Shown here: positions 27,278-36,926 of the stretch, piece by piece
Numbering within the stretch: position 1 is the first letter of the stretch
Layout: each line of letters begins with the position of its first letter
Source: Psychroserpens damuponensis
Lineage (GTDB): Bacteria; Bacteroidota; Bacteroidia; Flavobacteriales; Flavobacteriaceae
Direction: 5' to 3'
NCBI RefSeq assembly: GCF_000826655.1
Contig: NZ_JXJO01000010.1
Coordinates: forward strand, 124,001-188,000
Length of the DNA: 64,000 nucleotides
The notes under the pieces: model-generated
Databases searched by the model: none
What the model saw: only the letters and a program-made list of their open reading frames with translations
Told to the model about the DNA's origin: nothing
Translations under genes and position numbers: made by a program

Positions 27278-28528
27278 ATGCAAGTATTTAAATTTGGAGG
27301 TGCATCTGTAAAAAATGCCGAAGGTGTAAAAAATTTAGCATCAGTTTTAAAGCAAGTTGGTTATCAAAATACGCTAGTCGTTGTCTCTGCAATGGGTAAA
27401 ATGACCAATGCTTTAGAGTTGGTTATTAAAAACTATTTTGAGAATAAAAGTGAATTACAAAATTCAATACAAGACGTAAAAACATATCATAATGAGATAT
27501 TATTAGATCTTTTTGACAACCCACAGCATCAAATATTTAAACACGTAGCTTCTATATTTGCAGATTTAGAAGGATTTTTTCTTCGGAATAAATCACCAGA
27601 TTATAATTTTGTTTACGACCAAGTTATTGGGTTTGGAGAGCTCACCTCTACCACGATTATAAGTACTTATCTTAATGAAATCGGGCTTAAAAACAATTGG
27701 TTAGATGTACGCGAATTTATTAAAACAGATGATTATTACCGACGATCTAACGTTGATTGGGATCAAACACAAGCCAATATAAAAAACAACTTTGATACTA
27801 CTATTTTAAATATAACCCAAGGGTTTTTAGGCAGTGATGCCAATAACTTTACAACTACATTAGGTCGCGAAGGAAGTGATTATACAGCAGCGATTTTTGC
27901 GTATTGCCTCAATGCCGAAAGCGTCACCATTTGGAAAGATGTACCAGGTGTTTTAAACGCAGATCCTCGTTACTTTGAAAACGCACAATTACTAAATAAC
28001 ATATCGTACAGAGAAGCTATAGAATTAGCATTTTATGGAGCTTCAGTGATTCATCCTAAAACGTTGCAACCGTTACAGCAAAAGGAAATTCCATTATTTG
28101 TAAAATCATTTTTAAATCCAAAAAATGCAGGAACACGAGTTGGTAAAGGAATTGGAATAGAACCTAACATACCTTGTTTTATTGTTAAAAAGAATCAGGT
28201 TTTAATCTCTTTATCATCTTTAGATTTTAGCTATATCGTTGAAGACAATATCAGTGAAATTTTTAAATTATTACACCTGTACAAAATGAAGGTTGATGTC
28301 ATTCAAAATTCTGCCATTAGCTTTTCGGTATGTTTTGAAAATACGTATGACAATTTAGAACGTTTACTGCAGCATTTAAAAGCAAAATTTAAAGTCACAA
28401 TTAATGACAATGTGAGTCTTTATACTGTAAGACATTATAACGAACAGGCAATTGCTTCGATAGAAAAAGATAAAGAACTACTTTTAAAGCAGTTAACTCA
28501 TGAAACAATTCAAATTGTAACACAATAA
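27278..28528 (+). CDS. Aspartate kinase (monofunctional)
   Basis: The 416-residue protein starts with the kinase motif VFKFGGASVKNAEG and has the substrate loop TTLGREGSDYTAAIFA, typical of aspartate kinases, followed by a shortened ACT-like regulatory region (DLDFSYI-type segment near 310). It phosphorylates aspartate, the first step to lysine, threonine and methionine. No homoserine dehydrogenase domain is attached. Confidence 0.93.
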   Translation: MQVFKFGGASVKNAEGVKNLASVLKQVGYQNTLVVVSAMGKMTNALELVIKNYFENKSELQNSIQDVKTYHNEILLDLFDNPQHQIFKHVASIFADLEGFFLRNKSPDYNFVYDQVIGFGELTSTTIISTYLNEIGLKNNWLDVREFIKTDDYYRRSNVDWDQTQANIKNNFDTTILNITQGFLGSDANNFTTTLGREGSDYTAAIFAYCLNAESVTIWKDVPGVLNADPRYFENAQLLNNISYREAIELAFYGASVIHPKTLQPLQQKEIPLFVKSFLNPKNAGTRVGKGIGIEPNIPCFIVKKNQVLISLSSLDFSYIVEDNISEIFKLLHLYKMKVDVIQNSAISFSVCFENTYDNLERLLQHLKAKFKVTINDNVSLYTVRHYNEQAIASIEKDKELLLKQLTHETIQIVTQ

Positions 28529-28644
28529 CCTGAACTTCATTTTATCAAATTCAGGGCATAAAATGGGAAATTTTCAGTAGAAAAAAAACGTGAAGATGAG
28601 TTCATCAAAAGATTTACTATTTTTACCATTACTACCAATCAAAT

Positions 28645-30477
28645 ATGACCAAAAAACAAGACACAGGATTAGTTACTGCAAAAGAAGTTGCAACAGCAAT
28701 TAACGCTGGCAAATATGGCTTTGTAGGAACATTTTTTGGTTGGGTATTAATGAAAGTTCTAAAAATATCTACACTCAATAAAATCTATAAACGAAACAAA
28801 CACCTCAGCGATGGTGAATTTTTAGATGGTATTCTAGAGGATTTTCAAATAAAATTTGAAATCCCTGAAGAAGATTTAAAACGACTCCCAAAAGATGGTG
28901 CTTATATCACAGTTTCTAATCATCCACTTGGTGGCATTGATGGTATTTTATTGCTCAAATTAATGATTGAGCAGCGTGAAGATTTTAAAATTATAGCCAA
29001 TTTCTTACTACATAGAATTGAACCTCTAAAACCATACATCATGCCTGTCAACCCTTTTGAAGACAGAAAAGATGTGAAATCTAGTATTGCCGGATTTAAA
29101 AATGCAATTTTACATATAAGAAATGGACATCCATTAGGCGTGTTTCCTGCAGGTGAAGTATCAACCTATAGAGATGGCAAATTAGTTGTTGATAAACCAT
29201 GGGAAGAGGCAGCAATGAAATTGATTCAAAAAGCAGAAGTTCCTGTTGTACCTATTTATTTTCATGCTAAAAACAGTAAATTATTTTATAAACTCTCCAA
29301 AATAAGTGATACGTTTAGAACTGCAAAATTACCATCAGAATTACTAACTCAAAAAAACAGAGTAATTAAAGTGAGAATTGGTCGTGCGATTTCTGTAAAT
29401 GATCAAAAAGAACACAAATCGTTATCCGATTTTTCAGATTTTATAAGACGTAAAACCTATATTTTATCAAATTCTTTCGAAGAAAAATCTAAAATTTTAG
29501 ATAATATCTCTAACACATTAAAACCACCTGCAAAACCACCAAAGCGTATTGTTGGATCTGTAAGTGCAGAAAAAATGGCTGCTGAAGTAGAGGCTCTAAA
29601 AAAAGGAAATTTTAGACTGCTAGAAAGTAAAAATTACGAGGTATATTTAACCGAAGCTAAACTCATCCCTAACATACTTCATGAAATTGGTCGTTTACGA
29701 GAAATTACATTTAGAGAAATTGGAGAAGGCACCAACGAAGCTATAGATTTAGATAGTTTTGACACGTATTATCACCACATGTTTTTATGGGATACAGAAA
29801 CTAAAAAAATTGCTGGTGCTTATAGAATGGGATTAGGCTCTAAAATTTTTGAACGTTATGGTATTGATGGTTTTTACTTACAAGACTTGTTTAGGTTTGA
29901 ACCAGAACTCTATAAAATGATGAGCGAATCTATTGAAATGGGTCGCGCCTTTATCATTAAAGAATACCAACAAAAACCAATGCCTTTATTTTTACTTTGG
30001 AAAGGTATCGTACACACCACACTTCGTCATCCAGAACATAAATACTTAATTGGTGGTGTAAGTATTAGTGATCAATTTTCAAACTTTTCAAAATCTCTAA
30101 TGATAGAGTTTATGAAATCTCATTATTACGACCCTTATGTGGCGCAATATGTGCATCCTAAAAAAGAATTTAAAGTAAAACTAAAAGATGCCGACAAAGA
30201 TTTTGTTTTTGACGAAACCGAAGCCGATTTAAACAAGTTTGATAAAATTATAGACGAGATAGAACCTGGAGCTTTACGTTTACCTGTACTTCTAAAAAAA
30301 TATATAAAGCAAAATGCTAGACTTGTTGCTTTTAATGTAGATCCATTGTTTAATAACTCGGTAGATGGATTGATGTACATTAAAATTGCAGATTTACCAG
30401 AAAGCACTGTTAAACCAGTAATGGAAGAGTTTCAAGCTGAGTTAGAGCGTAAATTCTCAGGTCATAATGAAGACTAA
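28645..30477 (+). CDS. Bifunctional acyltransferase, OlsF-like (aminolipid synthesis)
   Basis: The 610-residue protein joins two domains. The N-terminal PlsC-type O-acyltransferase has NHPLGGIDG near residue 92 and FPAGEVSTYRDG further on. The C-terminal hemolysin/GNAT-type N-acyltransferase (about 320-540) has LREITFREIGEGTNEAIDLD. This order matches OlsF of Flavobacterium johnsoniae and Serratia, which makes ornithine lipid alone. In this group glycine or serine-glycine lipids are also possible. The next gene starts eleven bases before this one ends. Confidence 0.8.
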   Translation: MTKKQDTGLVTAKEVATAINAGKYGFVGTFFGWVLMKVLKISTLNKIYKRNKHLSDGEFLDGILEDFQIKFEIPEEDLKRLPKDGAYITVSNHPLGGIDGILLLKLMIEQREDFKIIANFLLHRIEPLKPYIMPVNPFEDRKDVKSSIAGFKNAILHIRNGHPLGVFPAGEVSTYRDGKLVVDKPWEEAAMKLIQKAEVPVVPIYFHAKNSKLFYKLSKISDTFRTAKLPSELLTQKNRVIKVRIGRAISVNDQKEHKSLSDFSDFIRRKTYILSNSFEEKSKILDNISNTLKPPAKPPKRIVGSVSAEKMAAEVEALKKGNFRLLESKNYEVYLTEAKLIPNILHEIGRLREITFREIGEGTNEAIDLDSFDTYYHHMFLWDTETKKIAGAYRMGLGSKIFERYGIDGFYLQDLFRFEPELYKMMSESIEMGRAFIIKEYQQKPMPLFLLWKGIVHTTLRHPEHKYLIGGVSISDQFSNFSKSLMIEFMKSHYYDPYVAQYVHPKKEFKVKLKDADKDFVFDETEADLNKFDKIIDEIEPGALRLPVLLKKYIKQNARLVAFNVDPLFNNSVDGLMYIKIADLPESTVKPVMEEFQAELERKFSGHNED

Positions 30478-31465
30478 ATTACTATCAGTTTTTCTTATTT
30501 TATATATTTCAATTTCACATTCTCAAATATTTTCTGGAACTGTTTTAGACACAGCTACCAATAAACCATTGGAATCTGTTAGTGTCTATTTTGACAATAC
30601 AACTATAGGTACGTCAACCGATGATAAAGGATATTTTAGTATTGAATATACAGATGCTGTTCAATCTACTTTGGTCATTTCATTTTTAGGATATGAAAAA
30701 ATATTCATTGCAGACTATCGCAGTAAAGATGACATCAAAATTTTATTAAAAGAGTCAGCAAACGAACTAGACATCGTAGTAATTGACGCAGATGACGGTA
30801 TGTCAAGAGAATTAAAGCTGAAGAAGTTTAAAAGAGAATTTCTAGGCAAATCTGAAAATGGGAAATCCTGTAAAATTCTTAATGAAGATGATATTAAATT
30901 ACGCTATAATAAGCGTGACAAAACAATAACCGCCTGGAGCAATACACCTATTATAGTTAAAAACAAAAACTTAAAGTATGAGGTAAGCTTTGAAATTATT
31001 GATTTTGAAATGACATTAGGAATTTGGGGAGCATCATCTGTTGTATATACTGGAACCTCGTTTTTTAAAGACTTAGACCCTAAAAAAAAGAAACGTACTT
31101 CTAAAAACAGACAAAGCGCTTATGATGGTTCTGTTCAACATTTTATAAGAGCATTATATAATAAGCAATTAGAAGACAAAGGTTATATTTTTGGAGTTGA
31201 AGGATTTGTAGTAAATCCCTACGACTATTTTATCATGTCTAAAGCCAATTCTAACGGTATAAAAACAGTAGCGTTAAAAGAAAAATTAGATATCTTTTAT
31301 AAAGGCACCATTGAATCTATAATACAAACCGAAGTTCAATATTTCAAAATCGATAAATTTGGAAATTACTCACCAATACAAGATGTTCTTTTTGGTGGTA
31401 ACATGGGTAGTCAACGTGTTGGTGATTCTTTACCCTTAAATTATGGACTTGACACTATTGAATAA
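30467..31465 (+). CDS. Exported protein with carboxypeptidase-like regulatory domain
   Basis: The 332-residue protein has a signal peptide (ILYISISHSQ). A CarboxypepD_reg-like beta sandwich (about 20-100) follows with FSGTVLDTATNKPLESVSVYF and the conserved LVISFLGY. The rest shows no known motif. Such domains often sit at the start of TonB-dependent proteins, but no plug or barrel follows. Its overlap with the acyltransferase gene implies co-transcription. Confidence 0.75.
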   Translation: MKTKLLSVFLILYISISHSQIFSGTVLDTATNKPLESVSVYFDNTTIGTSTDDKGYFSIEYTDAVQSTLVISFLGYEKIFIADYRSKDDIKILLKESANELDIVVIDADDGMSRELKLKKFKREFLGKSENGKSCKILNEDDIKLRYNKRDKTITAWSNTPIIVKNKNLKYEVSFEIIDFEMTLGIWGASSVVYTGTSFFKDLDPKKKKRTSKNRQSAYDGSVQHFIRALYNKQLEDKGYIFGVEGFVVNPYDYFIMSKANSNGIKTVALKEKLDIFYKGTIESIIQTEVQYFKIDKFGNYSPIQDVLFGGNMGSQRVGDSLPLNYGLDTIE

Positions 31466-31468
31466 AAA

Positions 31469-31496
31469 AAGCCAGAACAAATAACATTCTGGCTTC
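31469..31496. terminator. Terminator after the acyltransferase operon
   Basis: 9-base arms aagccagaa (31469-31477) and ttctggctt (31488-31496) lie just after the stop at 31465; A/T tails on both sides suit the convergent gene too. Confidence 0.75.
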
Positions 31497-31530
31497 TTAG
31501 CTTTATAACGTATCTTTAAATACAATTTCA

Positions 31531-32010
31531 TTAAATCCCTTTAAACCAATCTTGAAACTGGTTTCCTAGTAAAAATACAGGTTTCTTTTCTCCGCTTAAT
31601 GATCCTATCAAACTCATAATCCACATTGCAACAGGTAAAATCCATGCAATAAGATTAACAACAGGTATTAAACCACAAACAAATCCTAGAAGCATAATAC
31701 CTAAAACTTGACGCACATAAAATGAACCATATTCTGTTTTATTAGAACTATTCATAACAATAGCAATAATCCATCCTATAAGTGTAATATGTGCAATAAT
31801 AGCAACGTTTTTACCATCACTTAAAACATCTTTTGCATCATCTGCAAATTCTTTGGCTGAAGTTTTAGCATCATTAGCAAACTCTTTTGCATCATCACTA
31901 AATTCTTTAGCAGAACTACTAATTTTTTCTCCTGCTCTTTTTGCGCCATCTTTTGCATCACCTATCATATCATCAAGGTCGTCACTCAAATTTTTATTAT
32001 CGTCAGACAT
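31531..32010 (-). CDS. DUF4870-like membrane protein with repetitive charged head
   Basis: The 159-residue protein has a hydrophilic N-terminal third (about residues 1-62) with repeating units such as AKEFSDDAKEFANDAK, likely a long amphipathic helix. Three or so membrane segments follow (VAIIAHITLIGWIIAIVM; VLGIMLLGFVCGLIPVVNLIAW; VAMWIMSLIGSL), typical of DUF4870/Tic20-like proteins. The function of the family is unknown. The repeat head is unusual for it. Confidence 0.7.
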   Translation of the reverse strand: MSDDNKNLSDDLDDMIGDAKDGAKRAGEKISSSAKEFSDDAKEFANDAKTSAKEFADDAKDVLSDGKNVAIIAHITLIGWIIAIVMNSSNKTEYGSFYVRQVLGIMLLGFVCGLIPVVNLIAWILPVAMWIMSLIGSLSGEKKPVFLLGNQFQDWFKGI

Positions 32011-32109
32011 ATTAATTGTATTTTAACGGTTAGGGTATAAATTTAATAAAATTGCGTTAACTGTAAGCTTTTATTTATAAGTAGTTAAAGTTAACAAATT
32101 GTTACAGTA

Positions 32110-32496
32110 CTATTTGAAAGCTTGATCTATAGGTTCCCAAAGTTCTATTTTATTGCCTTCATTATCTAAAATCCAACCAAATTTACCATAATCATACTCT
32201 TGCATATCTCCAACAATTGTGACGCCTTCCTCCTTTAAAGTTGCTAATAATTCTTTCAAATTTTCAACACGATAGTTAAACATAAACTCTTTTTTAGAAG
32301 GCTCAAAGTAATTGGTATCCTCCTTAAAAGGGCTCCATTGTGTAGAGCATTCTTTACCATCATTATCTTTCCACCAAAATGTACTACCATAATCATCGGT
32401 ATTAAATCCTAGATGTTTATTATACCAATCTTTTGAGGCTTTTGGATCTTTGGTTTTAAAGAATAGACCACCTATTCCTGTGACTCTTTTTTTCAT
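32110..32496 (-). CDS. VOC family (glyoxalase/bleomycin-resistance fold) protein
   Basis: The 128-residue protein has a vicinal oxygen chelate fold: GIGGLFFKTKDPKASKDWYNKHLGF at the start and GNKIELWEPID at the end, which supplies a metal-ligand glutamate. Members act as isomerases or dioxygenases, or sequester antibiotics. The substrate is not inferable. Confidence 0.8.
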   Translation of the reverse strand: MKKRVTGIGGLFFKTKDPKASKDWYNKHLGFNTDDYGSTFWWKDNDGKECSTQWSPFKEDTNYFEPSKKEFMFNYRVENLKELLATLKEEGVTIVGDMQEYDYGKFGWILDNEGNKIELWEPIDQAFK

Positions 32497-32585
32497 CGCA
32501 TATCTATTTTCAGTCCTACAAATGCAGGAGACTTAATTAAACTCTTTTTTATGACTTCGGAAATGTAACTACATCACCAATTCTT

Positions 32586-33041
32586 TTATTTTTTTATAGC
32601 AGTTTCGTAAATTTCAATCCATTCTTCAACAGACATTTTACTTAACAACTGCTCAATTAGGTCGTAAGGTATATCCTCCATTTTTTTAAAACGCACACAA
32701 CTTTTACCCATATCTAGTTTATACTTACAATGCTTAGGATACTCAGCTACAAACCAATCATACAACTCTTTTTTAGCGTACAAACCAGAATGGTATAAAG
32801 CAATAAAGTTTTTTTGCGATGCCAAATTGATAAATGGCAATGGCGGAAAAGGTTTACAGTGATACCCATTTGGATAGATAGATTTTGGCACATAATAGGC
32901 CAACATACCATATCCCATTCCAGCCTCTAGGCCTTTTGGCATATGCTTTATAATAAGATTGTTTAATTTGGTAATTGGTGCTTTTCTATCGTCTGGTAAT
33001 TGGTTAATATACTCTTCTGGAGTTGTTGCTTTAGAGGTCAT
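32586..33041 (-). CDS. DUF1801 domain protein
   Basis: The 151-residue cytoplasmic protein has the DUF1801 pattern (EYINQLPDDRKAPITKL at the start, LPFINLASQKNFIALYHSGLYA in the middle and GKSCVRFKKMEDIP near the end). The family has a YdhG-like fold with no proven enzymatic role. It stands 26 bp downstream of the dehydrogenase gene, on the same strand. Confidence 0.8.
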   Translation of the reverse strand: MTSKATTPEEYINQLPDDRKAPITKLNNLIIKHMPKGLEAGMGYGMLAYYVPKSIYPNGYHCKPFPPLPFINLASQKNFIALYHSGLYAKKELYDWFVAEYPKHCKYKLDMGKSCVRFKKMEDIPYDLIEQLLSKMSVEEWIEIYETAIKK

Positions 33042-33066
33042 AATTAGATGTATTGATTATTTAAAG

Positions 33067-34002
33067 TTAACAAAATTCTACTTTTATTTTATCTACAATG
33101 GTTTGCGCTAATTTCTCTTTGCTCTCAATAGTCCAACCTGCAACATGAGGTGTTAAAATCACATTTTCTGCAGCAATGAGATACTTAAAAGCATTTGGCA
33201 TCTCTGTGGTAAATAAGTTTTCAAACGATGATTTTTCGTATTCTAAAACATCTAATCCTGCGCCTAATATTTTACCGGTTTCTAAAGCTGAAACTAAATC
33301 GTTGGTCACCACACTTTTTCCTCTAGCTGTATTTATAAGCCAGAACGATTTTTTAAAACCATCGATAAATTCAGAATTAATCATATTAATAGTTAAAGGC
33401 GTTTCTGGTGTATGTAAACTTAACACATCGGCTTTATTTTGAAGTTCTTTTAATGAGACTTGTTTTGCATTTTCATCACCTACATTTTCTTTAAGATCAT
33501 AACAGAGCACCTCAACATCAAATCCTCTAAGTTTTTTAGCAAAGGCTTTTCCCATATTGCCATAACCAATGAGACCAACGATTTTTCCGTCAAGTTCTAG
33601 TCCGCGGTTTTCTTCTCGTTGCCATTTGCCTAGACGCACGTCGCGATCTGCTGTATTGAGTTTATTAAAAAGAGACAATACCATTGCCAAACTATGTTCT
33701 CCTACAGCATTGCGATTACCCTCTGGAGCAGCAATAAGTTTAATGCCTTTATGCGCTGCGTACTCACAATCTATGTTTTCTAACCCTGCACCAACACGAC
33801 CAATAAATTTTAAGTGTTTTGCAGCATCTAAAAATGGTGCATCAATTTTAAATCGGCTTCGTATGATAAATCCGTCGTATTGATGAATTTTGTTTTCTAT
33901 AGCCTCTTTTGGTGACGTGTAGTCTTCATCGTTGGTATATCCTAAAGCATTGAGTTGCTCAATGAGTAGAGGATGATTTTGGTCTAAGTGGAGTATTTTC
34001 AT
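33067..34002 (-). CDS. D-isomer-specific 2-hydroxyacid dehydrogenase (SerA-like)
   Basis: The 311-residue protein has the NAD-binding motif GLIGYGNMGKAFA near residue 140, the catalytic arginine in NTARGKSVV and the histidine in LTPHVAGWT. It reduces or oxidises 2-hydroxyacids; phosphoglycerate dehydrogenase is the closest named member but there is no ACT domain. The frame opens at a TTG (34017), but the ATG at 34002 (MKILHLDQNHP) is the normal start. Confidence 0.88.
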   Translation of the reverse strand: MKILHLDQNHPLLIEQLNALGYTNDEDYTSPKEAIENKIHQYDGFIIRSRFKIDAPFLDAAKHLKFIGRVGAGLENIDCEYAAHKGIKLIAAPEGNRNAVGEHSLAMVLSLFNKLNTADRDVRLGKWQREENRGLELDGKIVGLIGYGNMGKAFAKKLRGFDVEVLCYDLKENVGDENAKQVSLKELQNKADVLSLHTPETPLTINMINSEFIDGFKKSFWLINTARGKSVVTNDLVSALETGKILGAGLDVLEYEKSSFENLFTTEMPNAFKYLIAAENVILTPHVAGWTIESKEKLAQTIVDKIKVEFC

Positions 34003-34095
34003 GATAATTTCCTGCAAAGGCTGGAATATGTTTTAATGTTTAGTATTAATACTGTGATGCTGAAACGGGTTTAGCATGACGTGACGCGTAAACTT

Positions 34096-34461
34096 CTATA
34101 TTTCGGGATATTCAGTTTGCGTCATTTCGTCTTTTACGGTTCCTGTGTGTGCTGTACTGAGTTTTTCAAATAAAAGCAAATGCACTTCTTCACCATTTTT
34201 AGTTGAGGGATTATGCTCTACACCTTTGGGAACAACAATAAGTTCTCCTTCATTTACAACCTCTGTTCTATCTCTAAATTGCATGTATAAGGTCCCTTTT
34301 ACAACTTGAAATAACTCATCTTCATCCTCATGACTATGCCATACAAACTCGCCTTTTATTTTGGCGAGAATAACTTGCATATTATCAACAGTAGCAATAC
34401 GATGCGGATGCCAATGTTTTGAGAAGAGTTGGTGTTTGTCTTTGATATTAATGGACTTCAT
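34096..34461 (-). CDS. Small cupin domain protein
   Basis: The 121-residue single-domain cupin has motif 1 (VWHSHEDEDELFQVVKGTL) and motif 2 (GELIVVPKGVEHNP) with the expected His and Glu metal ligands. It could be a sugar or amino-acid isomerase, dioxygenase or sensor. An upstream TTG in frame (34467) is less likely than the ATG at 34461. Confidence 0.82.
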   Translation of the reverse strand: MKSINIKDKHQLFSKHWHPHRIATVDNMQVILAKIKGEFVWHSHEDEDELFQVVKGTLYMQFRDRTEVVNEGELIVVPKGVEHNPSTKNGEEVHLLLFEKLSTAHTGTVKDEMTQTEYPEI

Positions 34462-34499
34462 AAACAATAGAATTTATGACATTAAAATTACGAATTTTT

Positions 34500-34575
34500 G
34501 CGTTAGTGATGGAGCAATTGTTGGAGCTCCTCGCAGAGAGCGACTTGCGAGAGCACGACCTACAAGGGAACGCCC
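34500..34575. repeat. GC-rich dispersed-repeat-like block
   Basis: This 76-bp block is far richer in G+C than its surroundings. It begins gcgttag and ends gggaacgccc, so its ends are inverted (gcgtt/aacgc), and holds inner complementary runs (gagctcc, ctcgcagagagcgacttgcgag). It resembles a REP-like intergenic repeat that I recall from flavobacterial genomes with GGGCGTTCCC and CTAACGC ends; that match is from memory. No other copy is seen in the window. Confidence 0.5.
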
Positions 34576-34586
34576 AAAATAAAATT

Positions 34587-35957
34587 TTAGAACCCAATAA
34601 TTAATCCCGAAAGCACAAAAAACAAGTAAATACCAAGTATATCATTACTGGTTGTAATAAATGGACCAGTTGCAATGGCTGGATCGATGCCACGCTTATC
34701 TAAAATGATAGGCACAAAGGTGCCAACGAGTGCTGCTACTACAATTACAGACATCATTGAGAGGGCAATTGCTAAGCTTTCGGTTGGATCTTGACCTATA
34801 ATAAAACCAAATAAAATGACGAGAATTGCCAAAACAAAACCATTAATAAGACTAAGTCCTACTTCTTTTAACAATCGACTTCCCATACTGCCTCTAACAT
34901 TATCATTTGCTATACCTTGAACAATAATAGCACTAGATTGTACACCTACATTTCCTGCCATTGCGGCAATTAATGGTGTGTAGAAAAAGAGTGATGGTAC
35001 GGTTTCCATGATGTTTTCAAAACCTTTCATGATAAACACACTACCTAAACCTCCAAAAAGCCCTAAAACCAGCCATGGCAATCGTGCTTTGGTGAGTTCT
35101 AATATACTATCATCTGCCTCAACATCTCCTGTAATACCAGCTGCCATTTGGTAATCTTTTTCTGCTTCTTCTTTTAAAACATCAACGATATCATCAATGG
35201 TAATTCTGCCTAAAAGGGTATGGCTATCATCAATAACAGGAATGGCTTCCAAATCGTATTTGGACATTACTTTAGCAACATCTTCTACATCATCATTAAC
35301 ATTGACAGAGTCGACAGTTTCTTTTAAAATATCTGCAATTTTATGATCGCTTTTGGCAACAATTAAATCTTTAAGTGATAAGCGACCAATGAGTTTTTCT
35401 TCTTTATTTACGACATAAATAGAATGCACTCTAGTGACCTCTTTTGCTTGAGCTCTTATGCGACGCAAACATCCTGCAACGGTCCAGGTTTCATAAACTT
35501 TTACGAGCTCTTTTGCCATTAAACTACCTGCAGTATCGTCTTCATAGGTAAGTAATTCTGTAATTTCTTCTCTATGCTCATCATCTTCAATTTGAGAAAT
35601 TACTTGAGCTTGACGCTCTTCAGACAGCTCGGCAATCATATCTGCAGCATCATCGGTATCTAGCTCTTCTACTTCTTCGGCAATTTCTTTTGCGGTAAGG
35701 TTTTTTAGTATTTTTTCTCGTGTATCCTCATCGAGTTCCATAAGGATTTCTGACGTTGTTTCAGAATCGAGAAGTTTAATAACATACACCGAATCATCTA
35801 GATCTAATTCGTCAAGAATCTCTGCAACATCGGCAAAATGAAATTCATGAAGCACACGCTTAAGCTCTTTATCATCTTTAGTTTCGATGCAAAGCTCTAC
35901 CTGCTCAATGAGTTCATCTGTGAGTTCAAATTGACTATTTTCTCTTTCTTCGATCAT
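34587..35957 (-). CDS. mgtE: Magnesium transporter MgtE
   Basis: The 456-residue protein has the MgtE order: acidic N domain (superhelix), CBS pair (about 140-260; IYVVNKEEKLIGRLSLKDLI and AIPVIDDSHTLLGRITIDDI) and five membrane helices. The transport signature PLIAAMAGNVGVQSSAIIVQGIA is intact. It is a Mg2+-gated channel in the inner membrane. It follows rsmA by 38 bp on the same strand, a common flavobacterial pairing. Confidence 0.96.
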   Translation of the reverse strand: MIEERENSQFELTDELIEQVELCIETKDDKELKRVLHEFHFADVAEILDELDLDDSVYVIKLLDSETTSEILMELDEDTREKILKNLTAKEIAEEVEELDTDDAADMIAELSEERQAQVISQIEDDEHREEITELLTYEDDTAGSLMAKELVKVYETWTVAGCLRRIRAQAKEVTRVHSIYVVNKEEKLIGRLSLKDLIVAKSDHKIADILKETVDSVNVNDDVEDVAKVMSKYDLEAIPVIDDSHTLLGRITIDDIVDVLKEEAEKDYQMAAGITGDVEADDSILELTKARLPWLVLGLFGGLGSVFIMKGFENIMETVPSLFFYTPLIAAMAGNVGVQSSAIIVQGIANDNVRGSMGSRLLKEVGLSLINGFVLAILVILFGFIIGQDPTESLAIALSMMSVIVVAALVGTFVPIILDKRGIDPAIATGPFITTSNDILGIYLFFVLSGLIIGF

Positions 35958-35995
35958 AAAATCGTACTGCTATTTTCTTCGGAAATGTAAACTGC

Positions 35996-36784
35996 TTAAT
36001 TAGCGTCTGTTTCAATAAGTTTTGTAAGCTCTAAAAACGAATCTACGCTTAGTTGCTCTGGACGTTTGCCAAAGATAACATTTGCTTTTAAATTATCTGA
36101 AAGATTAAAGCTTTTTAAGCTGTTTCGCAACGTTTTTCTACGCTGTTGAAATGCCGTTTTTACCACTCTAAAAAATAATTTTTCATCAACTGGTAATGTA
36201 AAATTTTCTTTTCGTTTAAGTCGTAACACTCCTGAGTCTACTCTAGGTGGTGGAGTAAATACGGTTGGAGGCACTGTAAATAGATATTCAGCTTCATAAA
36301 AAGCCTGTGTTAATACAGATAGTATACCATACACTTTTGAGCCTTCTTTTGAGCAAATGCGCGCTGCCACTTCTTTTTGAAACATCCCTGAAAATTCTGG
36401 GATTTGCTCACGCATTTCTAAGGTTTTAAATACAATTTGGGTAGAAATATTATAAGGAAAATTACCAATAATAGCAAAAGGCTCATGACCAAAAATTTGA
36501 GTTAAATCATGTTTTAAAAAATCTTTTTCATGAACACGATCGGCCAAATTGAGATAGTTGGCTTTGAGATATTCTACAGATTCTGTATCAATTTCAATCA
36601 CATGTGTTTTAACATCCTTTTGAAGCAAGTATTTTGTCAACACACCTGTTCCTGGACCAATTTCTAAAACTTGCTTATAGCCTTCTAATGATAAAGTATC
36701 GGCAATATCTTTTGCAATTTGCTCATCGTTTAAGAAATGCTGACCTAAGTGTTTTTTTGCTTTGACTTGATGGTTGTTTGACAC
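35996..36784 (-). CDS. rsmA: 16S rRNA dimethyladenosine transferase RsmA (KsgA)
   Basis: The 262-residue protein has [18 protein letters not shown], the SAM-binding motif [15 protein letters not shown] and the NFPYNIST active-site motif. It dimethylates the two adenosines in 16S helix 45. The start is GTG (36782-36784), since no ATG occurs between it and LGQHF; this gives the usual short N-terminal tail. Confidence 0.96.
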   Translation of the reverse strand: MSNNHQVKAKKHLGQHFLNDEQIAKDIADTLSLEGYKQVLEIGPGTGVLTKYLLQKDVKTHVIEIDTESVEYLKANYLNLADRVHEKDFLKHDLTQIFGHEPFAIIGNFPYNISTQIVFKTLEMREQIPEFSGMFQKEVAARICSKEGSKVYGILSVLTQAFYEAEYLFTVPPTVFTPPPRVDSGVLRLKRKENFTLPVDEKLFFRVVKTAFQQRRKTLRNSLKSFNLSDNLKANVIFGKRPEQLSVDSFLELTKLIETDAN

Positions 36785-36926
36785 GTTTTTTATTTTAATT
36801 TTTTCTTCTACTTTTTATGTTCTCAAAGCGTCGTTATAGTTACTCTATTGTGATTACACCTTTGCAATCTAATATCTATTTTAAAGCTCTCAAAACTAAA
36901 AACTCTTTACGCAACATATGTATTAC

